Of a stretch of DNA of 5,219 bases, positions 1 to 5,219 are shown in pieces. The notes beneath the pieces are model-generated. The model saw only the letters and a list, made by a program, of their open reading frames with translations, ran no database searches and was not told the origin of the DNA. The position numbers were made by a program, and so were the translations under genes. Position 1 is the first letter of the stretch. Each line of letters begins with the position of its first letter. The stretch comes from an uncultured Brevibacterium sp. (GTDB lineage: Bacteria; Actinomycetota; Actinomycetes; Actinomycetales; Brevibacteriaceae), in assembly GCA_902489185.1 (NCBI GenBank), contig CABTZC010000166.1, positions 1 through 5,219 of the forward strand, written 5' to 3'.

Positions 1-105
1 TACTGTACCGAATGTGACACATGCGCCTGCGAGCGAGGCACAAGATCACGATGAGTGAGTACATTTATTCTGAAACAACCAGCCACATGCAGGATCAGAG
101 CCGCC
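1..105. other. Left-edge region ahead of the operon; possible tail of an upstream gene
   Basis: Two plus-strand frames are open from the left edge. One ends at TGA 52-54 and would end in a Cys-rich tail (YCTECDTCACERG...); the other ends at TGA 56-58 with an acidic tail (...SEAQDHDE). Either could be the end of an upstream gene, and I cannot choose between them from so few codons. I see no convincing -35/-10 pair before the first gene. The operon may therefore start further left or be read through from the previous gene. The only clear signal is AGGA at 91-94, the probable ribosome binding site for the ATG at 106. Confidence 0.3.
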
Positions 106-717
106 ATGAAATTTCTCGCGTTCATTTTCCTTATTGCGCTCATCATCGGCGCAGTGATTTACATCGTGTCCACTGTCAAAAAGGCGCAACGCCGCGGGGA
201 AACATACGGGGAAACTCAACGGACACCTCGGGACCCCTTTGCCACCGACCAAGACACAACCGGCGACCCGTTCAAAATCCGGGCCGGGGACATGCTCCAG
301 TTCGGTGATGACAAGTATTTTGTTCGCGGTTCCATCCACTTCACCGAGGGTGTGTACACCTGGCATGAACACTTCTTTCAGGCGGATGCAAACGCTACAC
401 GGCGGTGGCTGTCGGTCGAAGCTGACCCCGATCTTCAAATGGCGCTGTGGCAGGACGCGCCTGGTCTGAGCGCACAAGCTGGTGCGTCAGTGGTGACGTA
501 CAACAATATGCAGTTCCGGCTTGACGAATCGGGGCAGGCGAACTTCAGAACAGAAGGAACCACGGGTCTGCCGGAATCTGGAGTTGCGCAGTATGCCGAC
601 TACGAATCGGACGACGGGACGCTCTTGAGCTTTGAGCGGTTTGGTAACGGGGCGTGGGAAGCGAGCATTGGACGGCCGCTGCCACGCGGAAGCTTCACCA
701 TTTACCCGGGGTCCTGA
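106..717 (+). CDS. DUF4178 domain protein with N-terminal membrane helix
   Basis: A 203-residue protein. Residues 1-21 (MKFLAFIFLIALIIGAVIYI) form a hydrophobic helix followed by KKAQRR, which suggests one membrane anchor with the rest in the cytoplasm. After a hydrophilic linker (about 25-58) comes a beta-rich region matching DUF4178 as I know it: GD at 61-62, YFVRGSIHF at 71-79, EG.YTW.EHF at 81-90 and RRWLSVE at 99-105. The C-terminal half has a second block of the same style, with YADYE, DG..LSFER and WEASIGRP around 163-191. No catalytic residues are evident. I chose ATG 106 because AGGA lies 11 bp upstream and it puts the helix at the terminus. An in-frame GTG at 55 would add 17 residues but has no clear ribosome binding site. 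The next gene starts 1 bp after the stop. DUF4178 proteins often sit beside DUF350 and aminopropyltransferase-like genes, as here. The biochemical role is unknown. Confidence 0.85.
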   Translation: MKFLAFIFLIALIIGAVIYIVSTVKKAQRRGETYGETQRTPRDPFATDQDTTGDPFKIRAGDMLQFGDDKYFVRGSIHFTEGVYTWHEHFFQADANATRRWLSVEADPDLQMALWQDAPGLSAQAGASVVTYNNMQFRLDESGQANFRTEGTTGLPESGVAQYADYESDDGTLLSFERFGNGAWEASIGRPLPRGSFTIYPGS

Positions 718-718
718 C

Positions 719-1333
719 ATGACAGTGACAGGTGTGGTGACGGGCCGGGTAGCGGGCAAGGCAACCGGCATACACACGGCCCCCGCCCATATTGACTTCG
801 TTGACACCAGGGCCGACCAGCTGGTGTATTCGCTTGATGAACCCAGGATCACGCCCGTGCTGGCCCGCGACTTCACGTTTACCCACGCGGGTGTGCCACT
901 GGAGGTTGAACTCGCCGTGCTGGGGTGTTCACACCAAGTGACGGTGCGGAGTGCTGGGCGTGAATGGGTGCGCGAAACCCTGGCATGCCTGCCTGGCCGA
1001 GAGCCATGGGTGCCAGCAAACGACTCCTGCGCGGTTGCCCACGGTGGCCAGCTCACCTTCGACTCCACTGTTGTGAAGCCGGCAGACTTCCTGCGCGAGG
1101 TCGACCGGATCGAAAGCCAACTCGCGGACTCTCCCGCCCAGTGCAGTGTGCAGTTTCCTGGTCAGCCTGGCGCAGTTACGGCTCTGACATGCACCACGAA
1201 CCGCAATGGGGTCGTATGGCGCACGTGGCACTGCTACCCGCAAAGTGGCGAAGTAGTGAAAACGCGGTCCGTTCTAAGCGTTGACACGCTGCTGTTCCGG
1301 GACCGCAATCAGGGAAGCGAGCACGTGCGATGA
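719..1333 (+). CDS. DUF2617 family protein
   Basis: A 204-residue soluble protein with no membrane helix or signal peptide. It carries blocks I associate with actinobacterial DUF2617: LGCSHQV at 68-74, ETLAC at 86-90, FPGQPGAVTAL at 146-156 and the most diagnostic stretch, VWRTWHCYPQSGEVVKTRS, at 166-184. The WRTWHxYPQ motif is the main basis for the call. The function of the family is unknown, and I see no cofactor or nucleotide-binding motif. ATG 719 lies 1 bp after the previous stop, with GGGG at 708-711 as a possible ribosome binding site inside the upstream gene. The frame is open further upstream to an ATG at 632, but that start would overlap the DUF4178 gene by 86 bp and is unlikely. 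The stop overlaps the next start by 4 bp (ATGA, 1330-1333). The protein probably acts together with its membrane-bound neighbours; this is inferred from the tight gene packing only. Confidence 0.85.
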   Translation: MTVTGVVTGRVAGKATGIHTAPAHIDFVDTRADQLVYSLDEPRITPVLARDFTFTHAGVPLEVELAVLGCSHQVTVRSAGREWVRETLACLPGREPWVPANDSCAVAHGGQLTFDSTVVKPADFLREVDRIESQLADSPAQCSVQFPGQPGAVTALTCTTNRNGVVWRTWHCYPQSGEVVKTRSVLSVDTLLFRDRNQGSEHVR

Positions 1334-1650
1334 ACTTTCTTTACCGTCTGCTACCCGACTACCTCAACCGACAGGAAAAGAAGGGCATCTGGATTTCTGT
1401 CCTCGTGATTGTGGTGGCCGCATATGTTGCCGTTGGGGTCATTTTTACGCCTGGAACCGACCCAAACCAGTGCGGCGACTACACGTTGAAAAACGGAAGC
1501 TACATCTACACCGAAGGCCGCGGCGACTACGACAGAGAAGGCACCAGCTATTTTTACGTCGGATGTAAGAAGTCGCGTGGCGGGTGGTTCTTTGGGTTCC
1601 CCGGTTCGGGATCCGGGTACCGAGGTGGTGGTCCGGGGACCGGCAAATAA
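1330..1650 (+). CDS. Small membrane protein with DUF4247-like Gly-rich tail
   Basis: A 106-residue protein. A short basic N-terminus (about 1-19) precedes one strong hydrophobic helix, residues 20-39 (IWISVLVIVVAAYVAVGVIF). The rest is Tyr/Gly-rich and hydrophilic, with only two cysteines (C48 and C79) that could form a disulfide if this part is outside the cell. The C-terminus, SGYRGGGPGTGK, resembles the RGGGPGxGK ending I recall for actinobacterial DUF4247 proteins, which often occur in this same gene neighbourhood. The protein is somewhat short for that family and I do not see the rest of its core clearly, so the family call is tentative. It starts within the previous stop (ATGA), which suggests coupled translation. 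A 57-bp gap follows, the largest in the operon, with no terminator visible. Confidence 0.65.
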   Translation: MNFLYRLLPDYLNRQEKKGIWISVLVIVVAAYVAVGVIFTPGTDPNQCGDYTLKNGSYIYTEGRGDYDREGTSYFYVGCKKSRGGWFFGFPGSGSGYRGGGPGTGK

Positions 1651-1699
1651 GGGGAGAAGGACCCAGCCCGAGGTTAAAGGAACTGTAACTAAAGAGATT

Positions 1700-1704
1700 G
1701 AGGA
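1700..1704 (+). promoter_or_regulatory. Ribosome binding site of the DUF350 gene
   Basis: GAGGA lies just upstream of ATG 1708. It is the clearest Shine-Dalgarno sequence in the operon, and the only one inside a real intergenic gap (1651-1707), so DUF350 is probably translated independently of the genes before it. I find no convincing -35/-10 pair in this gap. Confidence 0.55.
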
Positions 1705-1707
1705 ACT

Positions 1708-2133
1708 ATGGTAATTGACTTACTCCGCGACAGTGCGAGCGTGGCGATGTACGCGGTGATTGGGTTGCTACTGATGATGGCGGGATTCTTCATCGTTGAT
1801 CTGCTGACTCCGGGTAAGCTGCGAACACTGCTGTGGGAAGAGCGCTCGAAGAACGCAGCCCTGCTTGTGGGGTCAAAAGCGCTGGGCGTGTCCATCATTG
1901 TGTGTGCAGCGATTTACGCAAGCGCCCACGACCTGCTTGCGGGCCTGGTCTCAACGCTGATGTACGGGGTTATGGGCATCGTCGTGATGGCAGTGAGCTT
2001 CCTGTTGATCGACCTGTTCACGCCGGGCAAATTGGGTGACCTTGTGCACGACCCTGAACTTCACCCTGCCACGTGGGTGTCAGCGGCAACCCACCTCGGG
2101 GTGGCGCTCATTATTAGCGTGGCGCTTTTGTGA
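1708..2133 (+). CDS. DUF350 family four-helix membrane protein
   Basis: A 141-residue integral membrane protein with four predicted helices, at about 11-31, 49-71, 79-102 and 121-141. It is an internal duplication: helix 1 ends in DLLTPGKL (31-38) and helix 3 ends in DLFTPGKL (102-109), each preceded by a similar Y..(I/M)G......F..(V/I)D pattern. This two-repeat layout with a conserved Asp and PGKL at the membrane face is typical of DUF350. Family members are found next to spermidine-synthase-like and DUF4178 genes in many bacteria, and E. coli YjfL is one example. No transport or enzymatic activity is established that I know of. The stop overlaps the aminopropyltransferase start by 4 bp (GTGA, 2130-2133), so the two proteins are likely made in fixed proportion and may form a membrane complex. 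That last step is inference. Confidence 0.85.
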   Translation: MVIDLLRDSASVAMYAVIGLLLMMAGFFIVDLLTPGKLRTLLWEERSKNAALLVGSKALGVSIIVCAAIYASAHDLLAGLVSTLMYGVMGIVVMAVSFLLIDLFTPGKLGDLVHDPELHPATWVSAATHLGVALIISVALL

Positions 2134-3722
2134 CTACTGAACGGCCGCAGTCTCCCGAACCTACTTTCCCACCCATCGCAGTAAAACCGGGCTGGGCGCG
2201 GTTCACGGTTCTCTTTGCGGTGTTTCTATGTGCCGCATGCGGCATGGTGTACGAACTTGCGCTCATCGCGTTAGGTTCGTACCTGCTGGGTAACACCATT
2301 GTGCAAGCGTCCATTGTCCTTTCCGTGATGGTGTTCGCAATGGGTGTGGGTTCGGTTGCTACAAAACGCCTGGTCAGGTGGGCGGCAGTGTCGTTTGCTC
2401 TCATCGAGGTCCTGCTCAGCGTTATTGGCGGGCTGAGCGTGCTCCTGCTGTACATGGCGTTCGCCTACATGGACCTATACATGGTGGCGCTGGTGGTGTG
2501 TGCGTTCATTATTGGCACGCTGATTGGTGCAGAAATCCCGTTGCTCATGGAACTGGTCCAGTCCATTCGCAAACAACGCGCATCGAGTGCCGTGGCGGAT
2601 CTGTTCGCCGCGGATTATGTGGGTGGCCTGTTGGGTGGGCTGGCGTTCCCGTTCCTGCTTCTCCCGCTGTTGGGATTGGTGCGCGGCACCATTGTGATCG
2701 GTGCGATTAATGCGCTGACGGGTGTGGTGGTAGTCCTGTGGCTGTTTAGGCGTGCCCTTGTGCGGCGTGCCAAAGTTGCGGTCTCAGTCTGCCTGGTGGT
2801 GGCGTTAGGTTTTCTGACGGTTGCGTGGGCGTTGGCGGACACGATCGAGGTGTCTGCGCGGCAAAGACTCTACCGGGATCCGATCGTGGCGGCGGAGCGA
2901 AGCGACTATCAAGAGATCGTGGTGACAAAGAACCCGCGCACATCCGACACCCGGCTATTTCTCAACGGTGATCTGCAGTTCGCGTCCTTGGATGAACACC
3001 GGTATCACGAATCTTTGGTGCACCCGGTGATGAACGGGAAGCACGCAAAGGTGCTCATCTTGGGTGGTGGCGATGGACTGGCTGCCCGGGAAGTGCTCAA
3101 GTATCCCGAGGTGGATTCGGTGACGCTGGTCGATCTGGACCCCGCTGTCACAGATTTGGCTAAGAGCGATGAGCGTCTGCGCACGTTCAACCAGGACGCG
3201 CTCAACGATCCGCGGGTGAAGGTGACCAATGCGGACGCGTTTTCGTGGGTGCGCACCGGGCCGCCGCGTGAGTTTGATGCGGTGATCGTTGACCTGCCCG
3301 ACCCGGACGACGTGCCTACCGCCAAGTTGTACACGATCGAGTTTTACGACCTGGTTTCACACGTCATGGCGTCTGGGGCTCGTATGGTGGTGCAGGCCGG
3401 GTCGCCGTACTTCGCGCCTGAAGCGTACTGGGGGATAGGGGAGTCTGTTGCCCAGGCTGGGTTCGCGACGACGCCGTACCACGTGGATGTGCCCAGTTTT
3501 GGGGACTGGGGGTATTTCTTGGCCGCTAAGGGTACCGCCCCGGAAGTGAAGGTCAGTGACGCGGTTGCCCCTCGGCTTTCGTTCATGACGCCCGAGGTGG
3601 CCCGCACTTCCGTTGTCTTCCCACCTGACCGCGACCGCGGGTCGGTGAACAACGTGGAAGCGTCTACTCTTCTTCACCCAAAGGTGCTGGACGCGGAGCG
3701 CCGAGGCTGGGTGGGGTACTGA
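2130..3722 (+). CDS. speE: Membrane-anchored spermidine synthase-like aminopropyltransferase
   Basis: A 530-residue two-part protein. Residues about 22-240 form roughly seven membrane helices with family-typical blocks: YELALIALGSYLLGN (41-55), GAEIPLL (133-139) and ADYVGGLLGGLAFPFLLLP (161-179). Residues about 245-530 form a polyamine synthase domain: YQEI (260-263), LNGDLQF...DEHRYHE (278-294), the nucleotide-binding loop LGGGDG (311-316), VDLDP (334-338), the acidic DLPDPDD motif (388-394) with the probable catalytic Asp388, and YTIEFY (401-406). All key motifs are intact. The expected reaction is transfer of an aminopropyl group from decarboxylated AdoMet to putrescine or a related amine, with the catalytic domain on the cytoplasmic side. 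The true substrate of this membrane-fused subfamily is uncertain, and no AdoMet decarboxylase gene is in the window. The GTG start at 2130 overlaps the DUF350 stop by 4 bp. It is the last gene of the operon. Confidence 0.9.
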   Translation: MTTERPQSPEPTFPPIAVKPGWARFTVLFAVFLCAACGMVYELALIALGSYLLGNTIVQASIVLSVMVFAMGVGSVATKRLVRWAAVSFALIEVLLSVIGGLSVLLLYMAFAYMDLYMVALVVCAFIIGTLIGAEIPLLMELVQSIRKQRASSAVADLFAADYVGGLLGGLAFPFLLLPLLGLVRGTIVIGAINALTGVVVVLWLFRRALVRRAKVAVSVCLVVALGFLTVAWALADTIEVSARQRLYRDPIVAAERSDYQEIVVTKNPRTSDTRLFLNGDLQFASLDEHRYHESLVHPVMNGKHAKVLILGGGDGLAAREVLKYPEVDSVTLVDLDPAVTDLAKSDERLRTFNQDALNDPRVKVTNADAFSWVRTGPPREFDAVIVDLPDPDDVPTAKLYTIEFYDLVSHVMASGARMVVQAGSPYFAPEAYWGIGESVAQAGFATTPYHVDVPSFGDWGYFLAAKGTAPEVKVSDAVAPRLSFMTPEVARTSVVFPPDRDRGSVNNVEASTLLHPKVLDAERRGWVGY

Positions 3723-3748
3723 AGTTTGACGAGCTGAAGCCACCCCAC
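3711..3748 (+). terminator. Weak inverted repeat at the end of the operon
   Basis: GTGGGGT (3711-3717, overlapping the end of the aminopropyltransferase gene) can pair perfectly with ACCCCAC (3742-3748) across a 24-base loop. It may help end operon transcription, but no T-run follows and the loop is long, so a true intrinsic terminator is doubtful. The loop also contains the -35 box of the tRNA promoter. Confidence 0.25.
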
Positions 3749-3754
3749 TAGAAT
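3726..3754 (+). promoter_or_regulatory. Promoter of tRNA-Thr
   Basis: The -35 box TTGACG (3726-3731) and the -10 box TAGAAT (3749-3754) are separated by exactly 17 bp. Transcription would start about 7 bp downstream, a few bases before the mature tRNA end at 3765. This is the best sigma-70-type promoter in the window, and its position suits a separately transcribed tRNA. Confidence 0.75.
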
Positions 3755-3764
3755 CTGTCTGGTT

Positions 3765-3837
3765 GCCTCCTTAGCTCAGTCGGCAGAGCGTTTCACTCGT
3801 AATGAAAAGGTCGTCGGTTCGATTCCGACAGGGGGCT
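3765..3837 (+). tRNA. tRNA-Thr (anticodon CGT)
   Basis: A complete 73-base cloverleaf, traced by hand. The acceptor stem GCCTCCT pairs with AGGGGGC (one G-T pair), with discriminator T at 3837. The D arm is GCTC/GAGC, and the anticodon stem TTTCA/TGAAA encloses the loop CTCGTAA. The anticodon CGT is at 3798-3800 and reads ACG (Thr). The T arm is GTCGG/CCGAC with loop TTCGATT. The 3' CCA is not encoded. The gene has its own promoter and lies 42 bp after the aminopropyltransferase stop and 185 bp before cas9. Confidence 0.95.
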
Positions 3838-3843
3838 CTCTTC

Positions 3844-3948
3844 TTACCTACGATGCCCGGTAAGCACTAGCGTCGTTGCCAGGCCAAAAATAGCTGCGAG
3901 CGTTGCAAGCGCAGCTACTCCGATGCTCCCCGGAATAGCTTCCACCAT
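3844..3948 (-). CDS. Possible 34-residue one-helix membrane peptide
   Basis: A short minus-strand frame runs from ATG (3948-3946) to TAA (3846-3844), convergent with the tRNA and divergent from cas9. The peptide has a short polar start (MVEAIPGS), one hydrophobic Ala/Leu-rich stretch at about residues 9-30 and a basic end (HRR). This is the layout of small membrane peptides such as transporter accessory subunits or type I toxins, but I recognise no family. No Shine-Dalgarno sequence precedes the ATG. A TACTGT box ends 6 bp before it (plus-strand 3955-3960), which would suit a leaderless transcript, common in Actinomycetota. Against it, the frame is very short and part of it is an 8-bp inverted repeat followed by T5 that could instead be a terminator. 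It may be a chance frame. Confidence 0.3.
   Translation of the reverse strand: MVEAIPGSIGVAALATLAAIFGLATTLVLTGHRR
3886..3917 (-). terminator. Terminator-like hairpin on the minus strand
   Basis: TAGCTGCG (3891-3898) and CGCAGCTA (3910-3917) form a perfect 8-bp inverted repeat with an 11-base loop. Read on the minus strand the hairpin is followed at once by TTTTT (3890-3886), the layout of an intrinsic terminator. It would end a leftward transcript beginning near the cas9 promoter. Read on the plus strand there is no T-run, so it does not terminate the tRNA transcript. The repeat lies inside the possible 34-codon frame, where it encodes Ala-rich residues, so the two interpretations compete. 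Confidence 0.4.
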
Positions 3949-3951
3949 TAT

Positions 3952-3981
3952 TTGACAGTACAGATACTCTGTTCCTAACAA
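3952..3981 (+). promoter_or_regulatory. Probable cas9 promoter
   Basis: A perfect -35 box TTGACA (3952-3957) is followed after 18 bp by TAACAA (3976-3981), a fair -10 match. The leader to the cas9 ATG would be about 35 bases. The spacer holds a small dyad, ACAGA-TAC-TCTGT (3960-3972), which could be a repressor site. The -10 is imperfect, so the exact start point is uncertain. Confidence 0.5.
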
Positions 3982-4007
3982 ATTCCTCACGCTCGTTGCT
4001 CACCACC

Positions 4008-4015
4008 AGGCAGGG
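4008..4015 (+). promoter_or_regulatory. Ribosome binding site of cas9
   Basis: AGGCAGGG lies 7 bp upstream of ATG 4023. It supports this start over the in-frame TTG at 3996, which has no comparable site. The chosen start puts the RuvC-I Asp at residue 10, the usual position for Cas9. Confidence 0.6.
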
Positions 4016-4022
4016 TCTAAAA

Positions 4023-5219
4023 ATGAACAAAGATTATGCTGTCGGTTTTGACGTCGGTGATAGGTCGGTCGGCGTCGCATTTGTGGAGTTCGACGGAGAT
4101 GTTCCAGTCAAGTTATTGCGGGCCGTAGCATATCGCCACGACGGTGGAATAGACCCTACAACAAACAAGACGCCACAAAGTAGAAAAGCAACTGCGGGAG
4201 TGGCACGGCGCGTTCGTCGCATGCGAAAAGAAAGGCGTCGGCGTCTTAACGAACTAGATAAGTTTTTACGACAAGCGGGATATCCAGTTGAGGGTGACGA
4301 CCGTGGTGAGACTTACGAGCCATGGAATGCGCGGGCAAACTGTGTAACAGGCTTCATAGAAGATGAAGCGCAAAGAAAGTTAGAGCTATCCCGTGCAATC
4401 CGTCATATGGCACGCCACCGGGGATGGAGAAACCCATGGCACACAGTTGCCCAAGAGTTGAGGGAAGAAGTTCCGTCATCTCAACATCAGAAAAATGTAG
4501 CGAATGCACAAGGGATTTTTCCTGGTGAACTCGACGCCAATGCCACCGTTGGCCAGTTGGGGGCGGTTTCAGGAAAATACAACCGGCTCCTACGGCCACG
4601 AACGAACGAGAAAGCCAAAGAAAGTGGCATAATCCCAGTTCTTAGCTACAAAGTTTTGCAGTGCGACCAGCTCGACGAGCTTCAGCGAATCTGCAGAATG
4701 CAACGCGTGGGCGAAAACTTCGAGTCCGAACTTCTTGAACTGGTTTTCGGTCAGAAGCGGCCCGTTGTTCGGGCTGAAAACATTGGCCGTGATGAGCTTC
4801 CTGGTATGAACGGCCACCCACGAGCGCCTCGGTCGAGTCTAGAGTTCCAAGAGTTCCGCATTCGTGACTCGATTGCAAACTTGCGAGTTAAATCTTGCCG
4901 TCGCGACCGCAAGGGTGTTGGCTTGGCAAGCGAAGTTGTTAATGATGTGGTCGAGTATCTACTCGAATGGCGTGAACCTGATGACCCTACATGGGCAGAA
5001 GTTGCCGAGCTTATCGGAATTGATCCCGACCTTTTGGTAGCCCCGGTTTTTGATGATGTCAGGCGAATGTCCGCACCAGTTGATCGGACATCGAGGTTGT
5101 TGGAAAAGACGTTGTCGAAGAAAGCCTTCAAGCCTGTACGTGAATGGTGGAACAACACTTCGTTCGACCAGAAATCAATGCTGGTGGCCCTCATTTCGGA
5201 CCCGACCGACCACCACGAA
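4023..5219 (+). CDS. cas9: Type II-C Cas9, N-terminal 399 residues (open at right edge)
   Basis: The reading frame is open for 399 codons to the window edge; the full protein is probably near 1,050-1,150 residues. Domains in order: RuvC-I (YAVGFDVGDRSVGVAF, 5-20) with catalytic Asp10; the arginine-rich bridge helix (about 58-82, GVARRVRRMRKERRRR); and the start of the recognition lobe, with RAIRHMARHRGWRNPW (124-139), ELQRICRMQ (219-227), FQEFRIRDSIANLRVK (275-290) and REWWNNTS (373-380). These blocks closely resemble what I recall of Corynebacterium diphtheriae and Actinomyces Cas9, hence type II-C. Cas9 uses a crRNA-tracrRNA guide to cut matching foreign DNA with HNH and RuvC. The HNH, RuvC-II, RuvC-III and PAM-interacting parts lie outside the window. 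It is transcribed rightward from its own promoter after tRNA-Thr. Its GC content, about 52% over the first few hundred bases, is lower than that of the left operon, which suggests horizontal transfer. Confidence 0.93.
   Translation, partial: MNKDYAVGFDVGDRSVGVAFVEFDGDVPVKLLRAVAYRHDGGIDPTTNKTPQSRKATAGVARRVRRMRKERRRRLNELDKFLRQAGYPVEGDDRGETYEPWNARANCVTGFIEDEAQRKLELSRAIRHMARHRGWRNPWHTVAQELREEVPSSQHQKNVANAQGIFPGELDANATVGQLGAVSGKYNRLLRPRTNEKAKESGIIPVLSYKVLQCDQLDELQRICRMQRVGENFESELLELVFGQKRPVVRAENIGRDELPGMNGHPRAPRSSLEFQEFRIRDSIANLRVKSCRRDRKGVGLASEVVNDVVEYLLEWREPDDPTWAEVAELIGIDPDLLVAPVFDDVRRMSAPVDRTSRLLEKTLSKKAFKPVREWWNNTSFDQKSMLVALISDPTDHHE

Noticed and set aside
55..105. GTG at 55 as the start of the DUF4178 protein
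   Set aside because: No ribosome binding site precedes it, and it would put 17 polar residues before the membrane helix. ATG 106 has AGGA upstream. Not fully excluded.
487..1068. Long minus-strand open frame antisense to the DUF4178 and DUF2617 genes
   Set aside because: It lies opposite two well-supported genes, has no recognisable domain, and its composition is what a GC-rich antisense frame gives.
2231..2244. 14-bp perfect palindrome TGCCGCATGCGGCA
   Set aside because: It lies inside the aminopropyltransferase coding sequence, encodes a normal membrane-helix stretch (CAACGM), and a palindrome of this size is not very unlikely in 5 kb of GC-rich DNA.
3291..3311. DLPDPDD instead of the DSTDP/DSSDP motif of soluble spermidine synthases
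   Set aside because: DLPDP is, as I recall, the normal form in the membrane-fused subfamily, so it is not a catalytic defect.
3838..4022. CRISPR repeats or an obvious tracrRNA ahead of cas9
   Set aside because: I found no repeated unit of 25-40 bases with spacers here or elsewhere in the window, and no anti-repeat can be recognised without the array.
3848..4030. 60-codon minus-strand frame across the cas9 leader
   Set aside because: It starts inside the first codons of cas9, has no hydrophobic or domain pattern and no ribosome binding site. The shorter frame at 3844-3948 is the better candidate.
4034..5194. Several minus-strand open frames opposite cas9
   Set aside because: They overlap the full Cas9 N-terminus, which has clear family motifs, and show no domain features of their own.

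Overview
The window looks like chromosomal DNA of an Actinomycetota (high-GC Gram-positive) bacterium. Three things point there: the gene families on the left (DUF4178, DUF2617, DUF350 and a membrane-anchored aminopropyltransferase in one operon), GC-biased third codon positions, and a Cas9 N-terminus that resembles the Corynebacterium/Actinomyces branch of type II-C. I cannot fix the genus from the sequence.

Left part (about 106-3722): five genes on the plus strand, packed as one operon. In order they are a DUF4178 protein with one N-terminal membrane helix, a DUF2617 protein, a small one-helix membrane protein with a DUF4247-like glycine-rich tail, a four-helix DUF350 membrane protein with an internal duplication, and a 530-residue spermidine-synthase-like protein with a seven-helix N-terminal half. 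Three of the four junctions are 1 bp apart or overlap by 4 bp (ATGA, GTGA), so translation is probably coupled. Only the last gene has a predictable chemistry (decarboxy-AdoMet-dependent aminopropyl transfer, or a related reaction). The other four are probably its membrane or envelope partners, but their function is not established.

Middle (3723-4022): a short gap holds a good promoter (TTGACG-N17-TAGAAT) and a complete tRNA-Thr with anticodon CGT. The next 185 bp hold a probable rightward cas9 promoter, a small dyad, a hairpin that looks like a terminator when read leftward, and a 34-codon minus-strand frame for a one-helix peptide. The hairpin and the small frame share bases and are competing readings.

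Right part (4023-5219): the first 399 codons of a type II-C Cas9, open at the right edge. The RuvC-I Asp, the arginine-rich bridge helix and the start of the recognition lobe are present. RuvC-II, HNH, RuvC-III and the PAM-interacting domain lie beyond the window. Hand counts give about 63% GC in the end of the aminopropyltransferase gene and about 52% in the start of cas9, so the tRNA lies close to a compositional boundary and the CRISPR-Cas locus may be acquired. I see no CRISPR repeats, tracrRNA, cas1 or cas2 in the window.
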